From assembly GCA_002914845.1 (NCBI GenBank), contig JXTC01000019.1, positions 532,057 to 596,056 of the forward strand: 64,000 nucleotides of DNA, in the 5' to 3' direction. Each line of letters starts with the position of its first letter. Position 1 is the stretch's first letter. Positions 48,401 to 60,162 of the stretch are shown here, in pieces. The notes under the pieces were generated by a model, which did not search any database, was not told the DNA's origin, and saw only the letters and a program-made list of their open reading frames with translations. The stretch is from Trema orientale (taxonomy: Eukaryota; Streptophyta; Magnoliopsida; Rosales; Cannabaceae). Made by a program: the position numbers and the translations under genes.

Positions 48401-49818
48401 CTCATTTATCTCTATCTCTTTTTTTCATTTTTCCTCTTTTTCTCTCATCGCAGTCCTAGTCCACTACATCAACTGAGAATCAAACTGCCATATCTAATTC
48501 TTCATGTCATTTTTGAATGTACCTCCATGGCATGAAATCCAATTATCCCATATCTATATTCTAATAATTGAGGCATAATTAGCACTATATACCCTCTATA
48601 AGAGGAATAGTAACTTGGGTACCCTTTTGAAGTATCAATTTGTCCCAATGGTGGTGGTGGTAATGGTTGTGGTGCTCCTTGGTGTTACATCTTGTCAAAA
48701 TAGGCATCCATGACATTTTTTTTTAAATTTATTTTTAAAATTTTTTTCCCTTTGCTCAACATCCATCACAAAACTCAAGTTGACCCCATCCCTTTTTTAT
48801 TTTGGTGAATCTTTGAATAATTTCTTTCCCCATTTGGGGTTTAGGAAGACTAACTCAATTTGATGATGTCTAATCCGAATGTGTTTGTTACATATTCTTG
48901 TGCATCAACTATATTGGTGATATTTCGGATTGAAAGTTTGTAACATCACAACTCACACAGTTTTACATGAATATCTTTATCTTGAAATTATCGTTAAACT
49001 AATGGTGATGATAAGTTATGAAGTCAAAACTACAAAACAATCTATTTGTCACATTCTATGATTCAAAGGTGACAGAATTGAAATTATGAAAGAAAATATA
49101 GACAATTTATTGAAAACTAACAAAATTTCAATGAAGCCCGTTAATTTGATAGGAAATCCCCTAAGTTTGTTATCTCATTTTTGCTTCATTCTTTTTTTTT
49201 AAAGAATTTTCATGTGATGGCCAGCTGATTTTAGATGTGGTAAAATAGTTGGGGAAGTTTTCTAAAATAGTCCTAAATCAGCTATCTGTATTCTGTCACA
49301 TGGCAACTGATTTAATATGTAGATAATTCATAGTTTTATGCCAAAATTGTCATTGACAATATATCAAAGTTAAGCTGAACTCATAAATAATAGGAAAGAA
49401 AGGGAGGGCAAATTTTCAAAGTTTACTATTTGGGAAAAAAAAAAAGCTACTATAAAACAATAATTAAATGCACTACCCAAGCTAGCCAAAAACTGAAGTG
49501 AAATACCTCTCAAACTAGTTTTGGGTTCTTAGCCAAATTACAAATTTTAGATCCCGTTTAAGAAAATGCCGTTTTTTCAAACATGATTAAAAATGTCAGA
49601 ATTTATTAAAAATGCCGAAATATATTAGTTTTATAAGAAATATATCGTATCAGAATTCATATGCTTCGTATACAATTGACATATTGATACACAAAAATTG
49701 ATATACAATACATAAAATTGAATACAAACATGAAATTGATCTACTAAAAATTGGCTATTTATCAAAGAAAAAGGAAAAAAAGGCCCTTGGTAAATAGGTG
49801 ATTAAAAACAGCAGTTTC
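45461..49818. other. Intergenic, no gene seen
   Basis: About 4.4 kb without a supported gene. Frames at 46900-47112 and 47395-47768 have no recognisable domain. GCTCAGTTGGTTAAG at 47388-47402 resembles a tRNA A box, but no B box or cloverleaf follows. Confidence 0.5.
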
Positions 49819-50120
49819 TTATAAATAAGGGGCTTATAGAAATATGGCCAATTTTGGGCCTAATTTCAGGAAATGTCCTTTTGTCAAATGTTATAGCAAA
49901 ATGTCCGGTACATATGCATATATACCAAGTGTAAAATTTTATATACCAAGTATAAAAAATTATATACCCAGTGCATTTCAATACAGTATTTAAAATTGGT
50001 AGATATGCGTATCTACCAAGTGTAAAAATATATATACTTGGACATTTAGCAATAAAATTTTAAAAGTGGACATCTACTTAATCAAATTTAAAATTTTGGT
50101 CATCCACCTAAATTTCTCTA
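49819..50120 (-). repeat. ~300-bp dispersed repeat, copy 2 (inverted)
   Basis: Reverse complement of 41050-41344 along its full length, with small differences. Shared blocks include GGGGCTTATA, GGCCTAATTTC, ATAGCAAAATGTCCGGTA, TATACCAAGTGTAAAATTTT and CCACCTAAATTTCTCT. Confidence 0.88.
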
Positions 50121-50297
50121 TAAATAATCACTAATTTTCTCAATTGTTGGTCTAATAGCCCAACTTGAATGTCCTCTCTATGCTTTAGTCAGCCCAAGAA
50201 TAGAATGAGTATCCTTCCTAATGGACGGAACCCATTCGTTTTTGTCGGGAAATTTACATGAATAGTGGTAATTTTGACTAAAATAATAAATTAGGTG

Positions 50298-50500
50298 AAT
50301 ACCACTTTTTTTTCCTCATTAATTAAATCTACCACCATACCATTTTTTTAAATGAATTCTTGACGAATTCTTGACGATCTTGATGGATTCTTGACAGATT
50401 CTTGACGTCAGTGGTAATCTTGACAAATTCCCTCTCAAAAGTGGTAGAATCTAATAATGGTGGTAAATTTAGTTAAACCTTTGAAAAAAGTGGTAATCGT
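50298..50500 (-). mobile_element. Short inverted-repeat element with ATCAAGAATC array (copy 2, inverted)
   Basis: The ends GAATACCACTTTTTTTTCC / TTAATTAAATCTACCACC and GGTGGTAAATTTAG / AAAAAAGTGGTAATCGTCTAC mirror those at 25504-25832. The core 50355-50425 has TTCTTGACGAATTCTTGACG-type words, the complement of copy 1's. Confidence 0.72.
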
Positions 50501-50517
50501 CTACTTAACTTTTTTTT

Positions 50518-50715
50518 AGAAGTGTTTTGAAAAATGACTTTTTTAGTAGTGTTTTAGTATTTTGTGACCCTGTATGACAGATGGTTATACAATTTGTGAT
50601 TATTGATTAGTCTAAAAAAAGTTATAATTTTATAGTCACAAATTGTGTTATCTTTCGTCACACAATTTGTGACACTATTAGAAATGTCAATTTGAAAAAA
50701 AAACTACTAAAAAGG
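50518..50715 (+). repeat. Dispersed repeat, copy 2 (TGACTTTTTTAGTAGTG type)
   Basis: Same orientation as 25875-26045 with AATGACTTTTTTAGTAGTG, TGATTATTGATTA, AGTCACAAATTGTG and ATTAGAAATGTCA. Its ends are roughly inverted (GTAGTGTTTT...AAAAACTAC). Confidence 0.7.
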
Positions 50716-51760
50716 TTATTTTGTACCAAATTACCTAGGTCAATTTCCCGTTTTTGTTCGCTCAAACCTGCTTTTCAAGATGGGGTTTTATATGAATGGG
50801 CCCGAATGCTCAGAACCCTATGCATAAGCTCAATGAACAAGATTTTCTTTTCTTTTTTTTTTTTTGGGAATCTTATAAGAAGCACTCTGAGACAGTTACT
50901 AACTTGTTTGTGAACACAAAATTTTACACCAACTGTAATTAGCATGATTTTAAATCACGTTCTCAATTTGAGTAGCGTGGTCTACCTTTACAGTAAATAA
51001 TATGTTACGTGGTTTAAACCAAGTAAAATTGGGTATATTGGTATCAAATCTGTATCCGCATCAATATTCATATAGTCATACCAAAATTTAGGGCTAGTTT
51101 GATATTTGGCAAACTATCGTTTAAGAAAAAAAGGATAAATTGTAATTTTTCTCTTGAATTTTTGTCATTGTTGAGTTTTGCCCCCTAAACTAATTTTTGT
51201 TGCAAAATTTCCTCTTGTATTATGAGATTCTTCAAAAAATCGACCTTATGTTAGTTTCTGTGTATAAATTAACAGAATGATGACATGACAATCATTTTGT
51301 AGTAACTTTTATTAATTTACTTTTAAAATAAATTATTCTATTAAAAAACATCTTAAAATTTTTCTCTCTCTTCTCTTCCTCTCTCCTTCCTTACCCACTT
51401 ACTCAGTACTCTCCCTTCTTCTACTCTCTCTCCTCCTTGTAATGGGGAGATTTCAGGTGGGCTATGTAATTGTCAGCGAGTTAAAGCTGAAAAAATTTGC
51501 CAGCAACACAATCCATGACAGAGGCCTCAGGAACATCACGAGCTCTCTTATGGATAACAATAGTGAGCTCCACCTCATGATTCAGTCACTCCGGTAGATG
51601 ATGAATCTCAATGTTCCCTCAGGCTTCCAAGTAAGATGAAGTCAGGTTTCAGAAACAACATCAGCTCCTACAAAATACTTCTTCACACATTATATACTCT
51701 TCCACACTTTGTCACCACCTAAACAAAGCCACACACGTGTATATATATATATATATATAT
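50716..51760. other. Intergenic, no gene seen
   Basis: Includes CT-rich DNA at 51360-51435 and MITE-like text near 51130-51250 (CCCCCTAAACTAATTTTTG). No supported gene. Confidence 0.45.
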
Positions 51761-52010
51761 GGATACCAATCTAGTAAGTATATTTTTTTTATCTATGGTC
51801 CATAGGTATTGTTTTGCGTATCTAAAATTTATTAAGCATGTCTTTTAATGATAAAAATTGGAGAGATAAAAATATTAAATAATATATATTTATTTTTAAT
51901 ATTTTTTTTCTAATAACTATCTAAATTATGATATCCGTTAGATTATAATCCAACGGCTAAAAAATAAAATACCTATAAATAGATAAAAAAAAATATACTG
52001 GATTGGAAAC
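51761..52010. mobile_element. MITE, third relative of the ATG18b intron 5 element
   Basis: Starts GGATACCAATCTAGTAAGTA after a TA microsatellite and ends AAATATACTGGATTGG. The inner blocks CTATGGTCCATAGGTATTG, AATATTAAATAATAT and TAATCCAACGGCTAA match the 16121 and 45237 copies. Confidence 0.82.
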
Positions 52011-52339
52011 CTTTAATCAATTATTACGCTCAGTGTTTTTTTTTTTTTTTTCCCGCTAATGTAAACATATATCAATATAAACACACATATATATATATAT
52101 ATATATCGTATGAGAAGTGTATAGAGCATAAATAAATAATAGAAAAAGGACCCATATTCACGTGATTGTTGCAACAAGCCAATAGTTCCAAGAGGGGGGG
52201 GAGGGAATATAAAATTTGTCCATAAAAAAAATAAAGAAGTTAGGCCTGTTTTAAGCCCTCGAATTTTAAAATAAATCTCATTTTGGGCTCAACTTTTGAA
52301 ATGATCATTTTGGGCACCGATTTATTAAGGGATTTGTTG

Positions 52340-54800
52340 GTGTTTACCTTTAAAACTTAAAAGAATTACATATATACGGTATTAAAAAAATAATAGGTTT
52401 TCATTCGGTATGTGATTGGTATTTTTGAAGAAAAGGGAGAGTCCAAAAAGCGGTGGCAATATTGTAATTAAAATCATCAGTTTTGAAAGGCGTTTATCTA
52501 TTAAAAAGCACAACTCATTGCTTATGCCAATTGAGTTAGTACTATGGCCTTATATAGATTTTTTTGAACCACTTGGGCTTATATTTTTATCCTTTCCTAT
52601 CAGAGTTCAAACTCTAGCAAACGAGCTTTTCTAATTCTTTTTCTTTTTTTATTTTATTTTAGTTTCATTTTGTTTTCTTATTTTCTCTTTCCATTGAACC
52701 TTACCCAACCTCTTTCCTATTTTTTTCCTTTTCACTTTTCTAAATTAATTTTCCCTTTTCTCTATTTCTTCTTTTTGTTTTTTTTTTCATTATTTTCATC
52801 CTTTTAATTTTTTTTTTCACTTTCATTAAAAAAAGAAAGGAAAAAAAAAGTATCACTGACCATTTTTCTATTTTTTTTCCTCATCTTACGGTATAAGAAG
52901 GTATAAGAAGTTGCTCTTTTTTTTTTTTCTCCCCCTCTTATTCCATTTGGTTATTAGTTACTATAATTACCATCAAGTAACTAATCTAGTAACCATTAAC
53001 TAATCTAGTTACTAGTTACTAATATAGTTACTAGTTACTAGTGACTAGTCTCTAGTTATTGGTAATCGATTTGATTAATGTTCACTAGCTTCTATGATTA
53101 TTAGTTACTAGTTTCTCTAGTCATCACTAATCAATTTAATTAAAATTCTTCTCCTTTCTTATTCAACTTAGAAACTTGTTACTAGAAACTAATTTGATTG
53201 CTAGTTACTTATCTAATTACTGATTATTGTTTACTAGTTTCTCTTGTTATTGATTGATTGGCAACCAATTTCGTTAATAGTTTATCGGGTTACAACTAAC
53301 CAATTTCGTTACTGGTTTATGACTTTATTCCCGTTTTATTAAATTTGGTTACTCGATATAGATTATTATAGTTATGTTACTGGTTATTATGATTATCAAT
53401 TTGGTTATTAGTTACTTTAGTTACTGATAAGTAACTAATTTGGTAACTAGTTACTGTAACTGATTTAAGTTATCAGTAACCAATCGTTACCAGTAACCAA
53501 TCTGATTATTTTTTACTGGTTTATCTTGTTTCTAGTTGATTGGTAACCAATATAGTTATCATTAATTAATTTAGTTACTGGTTACCAGTTTCTAGTTTCT
53601 CGGTTTACTGACTATTCTAGTAACTAGTTGTCAATTTGGTTACTAATAACTTGTAACCATTACCAATAACCAATTACTGCTAGTTTCTGGTAATAAGTTA
53701 TAAAGATCAATGAATGGTTACTAGTTATTACTTACTAATCTTGAATCAATTTGATTACTCTGATTACCAGTTACCAATTATAAATATAGTTATTAATTAA
53801 TAATTTAAAAACTGAATACTAATAACCAAATACTAGTTCTAGTGAAAGTATAGATTAGTTACTACTAACATGTCCAAGTGAAACTTTAATATCATGAAAC
53901 AGTACAAATATTTATAAGAAAAGGGAAAAAAAATCAAACCCAGAACGTCTACAGCTATGAATCTTACATTTACATGAATAAGAAATTATCAAGTAATGAT
54001 AAAAAATCAAATAAAATACTAAATCACTTTTTCATTACAACCTGGCAAATAAATGTACTAAACTAAGGGCACTTTATGTCCAATCTTCTCTTTGTTTTTC
54101 CAATACTTTGTATTTCCTTTCAAGATCTGCAACAATAAAAAAATCCAACATTCTATACGCAGTACTCTCTTGCAAGAATCATGTATTACCATATAATTTA
54201 ACTAGGCGAGCATATTACTTACTAAAGATAAAAACATGTTTCATAGTTAATGATATTAGCTGCCTTTCTATATTGTCTAAATATTAAAATCTAAATTCCT
54301 AAATTCATCCCCAGATTTAACCATCATATCAATTTAGTTGAATTGGCTAATTGATAAACCGAATGATATAAAAATCCCAAAGCTAAGAAGAATTCCCTTT
54401 CATTCCCAAAAATTGAAAAAAGAAAAAGAAACCTAGTAATATATAAACAAACACAATAAGATCTCATATAGATACTCACATATTAAAGAACCCATAAGAA
54501 AATTCGACATAAAGCGAAAATGACTGTGGGTCTTCGGCTCGGAATGCCAAGACAACTAATGCCCCAAAATCTCATTCGATGTGGCTGACCTAAATCGTTC
54601 TTGTGTTGAGAACTTTAATGGCGAATTTAATGATGAGAAGCCGACCCATTTGCTTGGTATGTAAACCAGGTCACACGGCATTGTTATCTTCTTCGAAGAA
54701 GACGAGTTTGTAAAGGTGGGACAAATTGGGTATTTCTAAAAAAAGTACCGTATGAAAGTATTAAAACTTAGAGGACCGTATATGTGTAATTTTTTTTTAA
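52340..54800. mobile_element. Large element with a TAGTTACTAG word array
   Basis: The left flank has AACTTAAAAGAATTACATAT followed by ATACGGT. The right flank, reverse complemented, has AAATTACACATATACGGTCC followed by CTAAGTTTTAATAC. This inverted similarity suggests one element of about 2.4 kb. From about 52945 to 53870 the DNA is a degenerate run of TTACTAGTTAC / GTAACTAG / AGTAACCAAT words in both orientations. A GC-richer codon-like stretch (54500-54720, for example NRSCVENFNGEFNDEKPTHL on the plus strand) lies near the right end but has an in-frame stop. The function is unknown. The small element at 2745-3110 shares words and flanks. Confidence 0.6.
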
Positions 54801-55635
54801 TAAACAACGTGTATTCTATAATTTTTCCATTTATTAAAGCTTCTCAATTTAAAATTTTATGTCAGTGAAACATTGAATTTTGACAGAATCTGTCACACGA
54901 TATATTCCAAGTAACGAACATGTGACTAATACATGATATATTTTGTGCGAGCAAAAAAAAATACATGATATATTCTGTAAGATTTTGACATTTCACTGAT
55001 GGTAAGGGTCAAACTGGGAAATTTTAATGGATTAGGTGCCTTTAAATTTAACATTTATAAAATTGCGGGCAAAATAAGATCATTTGTTCTAATTTTGGGA
55101 TTTCTCTGAATTTTAAAGTTATCACTTAAGGGTCAGTTTGATATTATTATATTATATTGCAGTTGTGCTATAGCCTTGCTATAGTTATACTGTGAGCAAG
55201 AAGCAGCTATAAAAAAAAAAGATTTAGGTGTTTCGTTAAATTAGTTTATAAAATTATTGCTTTGTTTAAAAGCAACATCTAAGTATTTGGTAAACTTAAA
55301 TTATGCGTGCTCTAAAATGATATTCTAAATAATTTATATTATGGCAACAAAATTAACTCTGAAAAGTTACTCTTACCATATTTTTCAAATTCAAATTTTG
55401 CTTAAAATAATGGTTACAAACAACTTTTAAAATATGCTGACTAAAAGCAGAGATTTATCCAATGCCTTTTCCCTTTTTTCATTTTTTTTTCTCTTTCTCT
55501 TTAAGCACTTCTAAAAGCTAAAAAGCATTATCTTAAAATCAATCCTATACGGGATAGTAAGTTTTCATACCAAGGCTGACTCTAATAACTAATTAATTAC
55601 GGTCCAAAATTTGGGATTTTTACCAGAAAAAGTGT

Positions 55636-56166
55636 TAATGGCACATATAATTCTTGAACTATCCAATCTATGGTAATCTGGTCCTCAAATTTTTAATTGC
55701 AGTAATTAAGCCCTTGAACTTTTGATTTTTAGCAATATGGTCCATGTATTATCTAAATAGCAATATGCCATTAAATTTTTGCCCAACAACATGCGTGAGA
55801 AGCACACAATAACATTTGAAAGTGTATTTAAAAAGTAATTTGAAAATTTTAAGCAAAAAAAATGAACAATCATTGAAATATTTCTCTAAATTTGTAACTC
55901 TAAGAATCCTAAAAAATACAAAAAATATATCTTTCCTTCTCTACAAATCCTTTTATTCAGATTATTTTCCTTTAAATACACATTCATATCTACAATATGC
56001 TCCTCACATATGTTTTTTATCAGAAATTTAACAGCAAGTTACAATTTAGACAGTCCAGAGACTAAATTACCTCAAATTAGAAAATCCAAGGGCTTAATTG
56101 TCATAATTAAAATTTTAAAGACTAAATTACCACAGGTTGGATAGTTTAGGGATGATTTGTGCCATA
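55636..56166. mobile_element. ~530-bp MITE with ~45-bp inverted ends
   Basis: The left end TTAATGGCACATATAATTCT followed by TGAACTATCC pairs with the reverse complement of the right end, TTTATGGCACAAATCATCCC followed by TAAACTATCC. Both continue AA(T/C)CT(A/G)TGGTAAT. No coding sequence; the 71-codon frame inside is not supported. The duplication was not resolved. Confidence 0.82.
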
Positions 56167-56419
56167 AACCCCTGCTCTCCCCCCCTCACCCCCTAAAGAA
56201 AAGGTCACTAGTAAAAGTCTAACTTCTTTAGTATTGTAAAATAAGTTATAGTTTGGAATGGAGAACGTAAGGTTATAAGTCGACAAATAAGCATATAATA
56301 ATGAATGGAGAGTTTTCAATGGAGATTTTTGTTTTTACTCCATAGATGGGTGTATTTCTCTAACCTATTATAGCAAGTTATATACACCTATTCCTATTCT
56401 AATTCTCATTCCCCTTTAG
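56167..56419. other. Short spacer, nothing recognised
   Basis: AT-rich spacer with a C-rich patch (56168-56193). No gene. Confidence 0.4.
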
Positions 56420-56801
56420 GTCACGTTTGGTTCATGGAATGGAATTGGAATAGTAATGGGAATGGTAATATAATGGAATTAGAAAAGGAATATGAATGAT
56501 AATACATTATTTGGTTAAAATTAGAATCAACAGTGGAATAGAATGAAATATATTGTGTATTGACAAAATTACTCTTACTTTAAAATATTTAGTAGGGCAA
56601 AGAGGGAAAAACTAGTTTTACCAAAATTTGAAAGAGATTGGAACTTTTATTCCATTAGTAGAGAAGTGGAATAGCAATTCCATCATTCAATGGAATTATA
56701 TTCCCATTCTCTTACCAAAAAAATGAAACAAACATTGGAATGTACTATTTGGTGGAATGAGTTTTCCATTCCAAACTCCATTCCTTCAAACCAAACATAT
56801 T
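56420..56801. mobile_element. hAT-like MITE (CGTTTGGTT ends)
   Basis: The left end GTCACGTTTGGTTCATGGAA and the reverse complement of the right end GAATATGTTTGGTTTGAAGG pair. The body is rich in GGAATGG/CCATTCC, like the outer element at 37314-38373. Confidence 0.75.
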
Positions 56802-57122
56802 CTTGTTGAGATTCCCATAATTGCTTTAACACCAAGCACAAGAGAAGCCCAATTACTAAAGTCTCGAAGATATTAATTTCAAGGATTTAATTCTTGTGCA
56901 CAACTATTATTAAGTACCAATACTTACTTATTTAATTGAGCTTTTTTTTTTATTTACTTACAAGTAGTAATCTTTTTTGAAAATATTTACAATTTACATC
57001 ATTAATCCGAATTCCATTTTAGCTCTTTATTAGTTGATCGTTTGTCTCTACAAATAAGGGTGCAACATAAAAATTTTAGAGCCATAAGGAGATGCTAATA
57101 AAACCCCACTAATACTGCTTAT

Positions 57123-58426
57123 TGTTATGGAATTTTATACGCAAGTGCACGTATCGAACAAGTAATAAAGTGATGAATAAAGATATCGTTCCCACAGAGA
57201 AATTGCTATAATTCGTTAAGTACTAACCTACACTAGTTATCAATTTATCCAAACAATTGAATTAAAAATTCTAAAATTAAAATTTAAACTAAAAGAAAAT
57301 AAGAAAATAAATAAATAAAATTAAAGAGTGCAAATAATTTATCAAATCACCGATGAAAATAAACCTAGGATTACTATTTTCACTCTACGTATGCCTAAAT
57401 TACTAGTTACCCTCTTTGAATTTCTATTTATCCCGAATTGCCAATCAAGAACCCTAGTATATCTACAAGCCTCTTCTGATAGTCATGTAGAAATATATCC
57501 TCTAATTAACTCACTATATTCCTATGTGAATTAGATTAAGAAAAGATTCATTAAGAATAAGGTCTTTCAATAATTGCACATGTTATGTAAGTATATTCTT
57601 ATCCTACACAAACTCATATAAGCATGGTCATGTGTTATTCTATCTAGGTCTAAATCTGAAATTCCTTTTCCAAGTTCATACAAATTACCAATATCAATTT
57701 AAGTGGTGATCAAGCACTCAAAAGCATTAAGAACAAGATAGAATAAATAATTCGTAAATTAAAATAGCAAAATCAAAGAGAAAACATCATAATTCAAACT
57801 ACATATAGAGATCCCATTGTAATCCTAGAAAATAAATTTAGTTCATAATGAAAATAACAAAACTAAAAATAAAAATTTGCAACATAATGAAAAACTAAAA
57901 ATAAAAATAAGCAAATAAGAGTTGAGCAGAGTGGGGAATGATTGAGAACAGTTGCAAGCCTCCTCTTCCAATTTGGCCTCCAATTGCTCTCTCTATTAAT
58001 CTCTCTCTCTCTAGACTACTGTGTTTCTCTCTCTAGAATGGTGTATTTTTCTCTCTACTCTCGTAGCCCTTTTATAGCTGATGGGATGAAGCTTCCCAAT
58101 TATTCACGGATTCCAAAGCACCAATCTGATTGGTGGAAGTTATGTGGCAATTTCCTNNNNNNNNNNNNNNNNNNNNNNNNNNNNNNNNNNNNNNNNNNNN
58201 NNNNNNNNNNNNNNNNNNNNNNNNNNNNNNNNNNNNNNNNNNNNNNNNNNNNNNNNNNNNNNNNNNNNNNNNNNNNNNNNNNNNNNNNNNNNNNNNNNNN
58301 NNNNNNNTCTAAACTAAAATAAAATTAAACAACTTAAATTACTTAAAATCTAACCTAAAATTACTCTAGGACACACATTTTTAATGAGTAAAAAGCATAT
58401 TAGCTCTATAAAAATAGAGTTTATCA
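57123..58426 (-). repeat. 3' LTR of the retrotransposon
   Basis: On the minus strand it starts TGATAAACTC immediately after a polypurine tract (AAGTTTGGAGGTG, plus 58427-58439) and ends CATAACA. It contains a 151-base gap (58157-58307), so the true length is unknown. CTCTCT-rich DNA lies at 57985-58060. Confidence 0.85.
58157..58307. other. Assembly gap (151 N)
   Basis: Run of N inside the 3' LTR, starting right after GTGGCAATTTCCT. The other LTR has its single N at the same sequence position (63678), so assembly broke at one common point. Confidence 0.99.
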
Positions 58427-60162
58427 CACCTCCAAACTTGAATTTTTGCTAGTCCTCGAGCAAAAGAAAGAAAAGAAAAACCTAAACTAAAATTCTACCA
58501 CCTAAACATGGCCAAACCATGACCCAGTTCAACTCTCAAAAATTGCCTCAAAGATTTCACATAATATAAAGCTCAAGAAAAAAAAACTCTGAACACTGTA
58601 AATGGTCTAGAATTTCAATTCAAATGTCAATCTGATTCCACTACAGATTTCTTGAGTGCGTGTGTGAATAAACAACTACATTTAATTACTTACAACTCGG
58701 ATCAGTTTATGCAAACCAGTAAGTTATAATAAATCTCTGGATAGAAATAGATAAACTCCATAGGCCTCCTTTTCATATTACTTTCCACTAATGTAGACTA
58801 ACATTGCATCAAAGATCATTAGGACTTTATTAAGCTTGTAACGTATGGCTAAGGTAACAGGTAGGATAAAAGACATTTTTGTGGCTCAAATCACCCTAAG
58901 CTCATAAATTATTCTCGGATCTTTATAAATCTAACTCAACACTTTGTTGACATAGCTCCCCCAAACTTATTTTCTACTTTCATCTTTCACACCACATTTT
59001 TTTCATTGAAGTACTATACCCTCAAACTTATGATTTTTCAATCTTTTTTTTTTTTTTCACCACACTTTTTTTTCATTTTTTGTTCTTTTTTTCTGTTCTT
59101 TTTTTTTTCTTCTTCCGCATAAGGGTATAGTACTTTCTTCTTCTTTTTTCGTATACCTTCATAAGATTTTTCTTAACACCACCCTTCCTCCCAAATTGTG
59201 AAATAACTAAAAATATATTATCAATAAAGATCGCATGCACTATAAGGTGTAAGGTAAAATGTTGGAAACTTTTTAAAGCTAGGCTGAAAATATGGGTGTC
59301 AAATAAAATGTCAATATAGGCTCAAAGGGGTAAACTAAGGATATAAGTGTCAAGGGTAGCCTTGATAGGCTCAAACGATCCAAAGATGGCCTAAATCATA
59401 TCTATAATGCAATACAGTCTAGGATTTCGCCTCAAGTGATAATCAAACAAGTTCTGGAGTTTAATAATGAGATTCCAAAGAATGTACTTAATCCACATAA
59501 ACTTTCTCTAAGTAAGCGAAATAAAAAAATGCAACTATTCATGTGCTCAAAATTTTCAAGGAATCATAAGCAAAACCAAACTAACATAGAATGAAGCACA
59601 CAGACAAAAACAACATTCATCATTCTTCTAAGAACCTTATTCAGTTAAATCAAAGTCTTATCACCGGTGTTCGATTATCAAACTAGGTCATGAAAATAAA
59701 CCTAAAAAGACAAAATTCAACTATTTTTTTTAATTTTTTTAATTTTAATTTTTTTTTGACTCCCTACCCCCAAACTTAAAAGTAACATTGCCCCCAATGT
59801 TAAAAATAAAAAAGAAGGTAAAGAAAACTCCCTCAGATTTTCACACGCAGATGGAGGCTTTTGGTTGAGTCGTTGAAATCCGCGCATCGACCCCCAAACT
59901 TGTGCAAGAATCTAAAACACACAAAAACAAAATAGACAAAATATAACAAAAGAAAAGAAACCTAATAAATTAAAAATTAAAAAAAAAAAATTCATGGGTT
60001 GCCTCCAAAGAAGTGCTTAATTTATAGTCATCAGCCAGACTCTTCAATGAGGATCATTCAGGGAGGTTCGTAGATGGATGAAAATGGTCTGGAAGGCCTT
60101 TTCCCAAGTTTTTCAAATTTCGGCTTCCTCCCATGATGGTATGATGGAGCTTCTGAATGGAC
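58427..60162 (-). other. Non-coding 3' internal region of the retrotransposon
   Basis: No open frame of note. It begins (plus side) with the polypurine tract complement CACCTCCAAACTT. It contains T-rich runs (59044-59110, 59725-59757) and CCCCCAAACTT words at 59765-59775 and 59890-59898. This is where pol would be expected in a complete element. Confidence 0.7.

Noticed and set aside
52595..52620. B-box-like GAGTTCAAACTC as a SINE or tRNA relic
   Set aside because: No convincing A box 30-50 bp upstream and no poly-A or 3' tail structure.
57328..58322. Frames in the left LTR, including one running through the N gap
   Set aside because: LTR sequence read in chance frames, duplicated at 63457-63684; one is padded by unknown bases.
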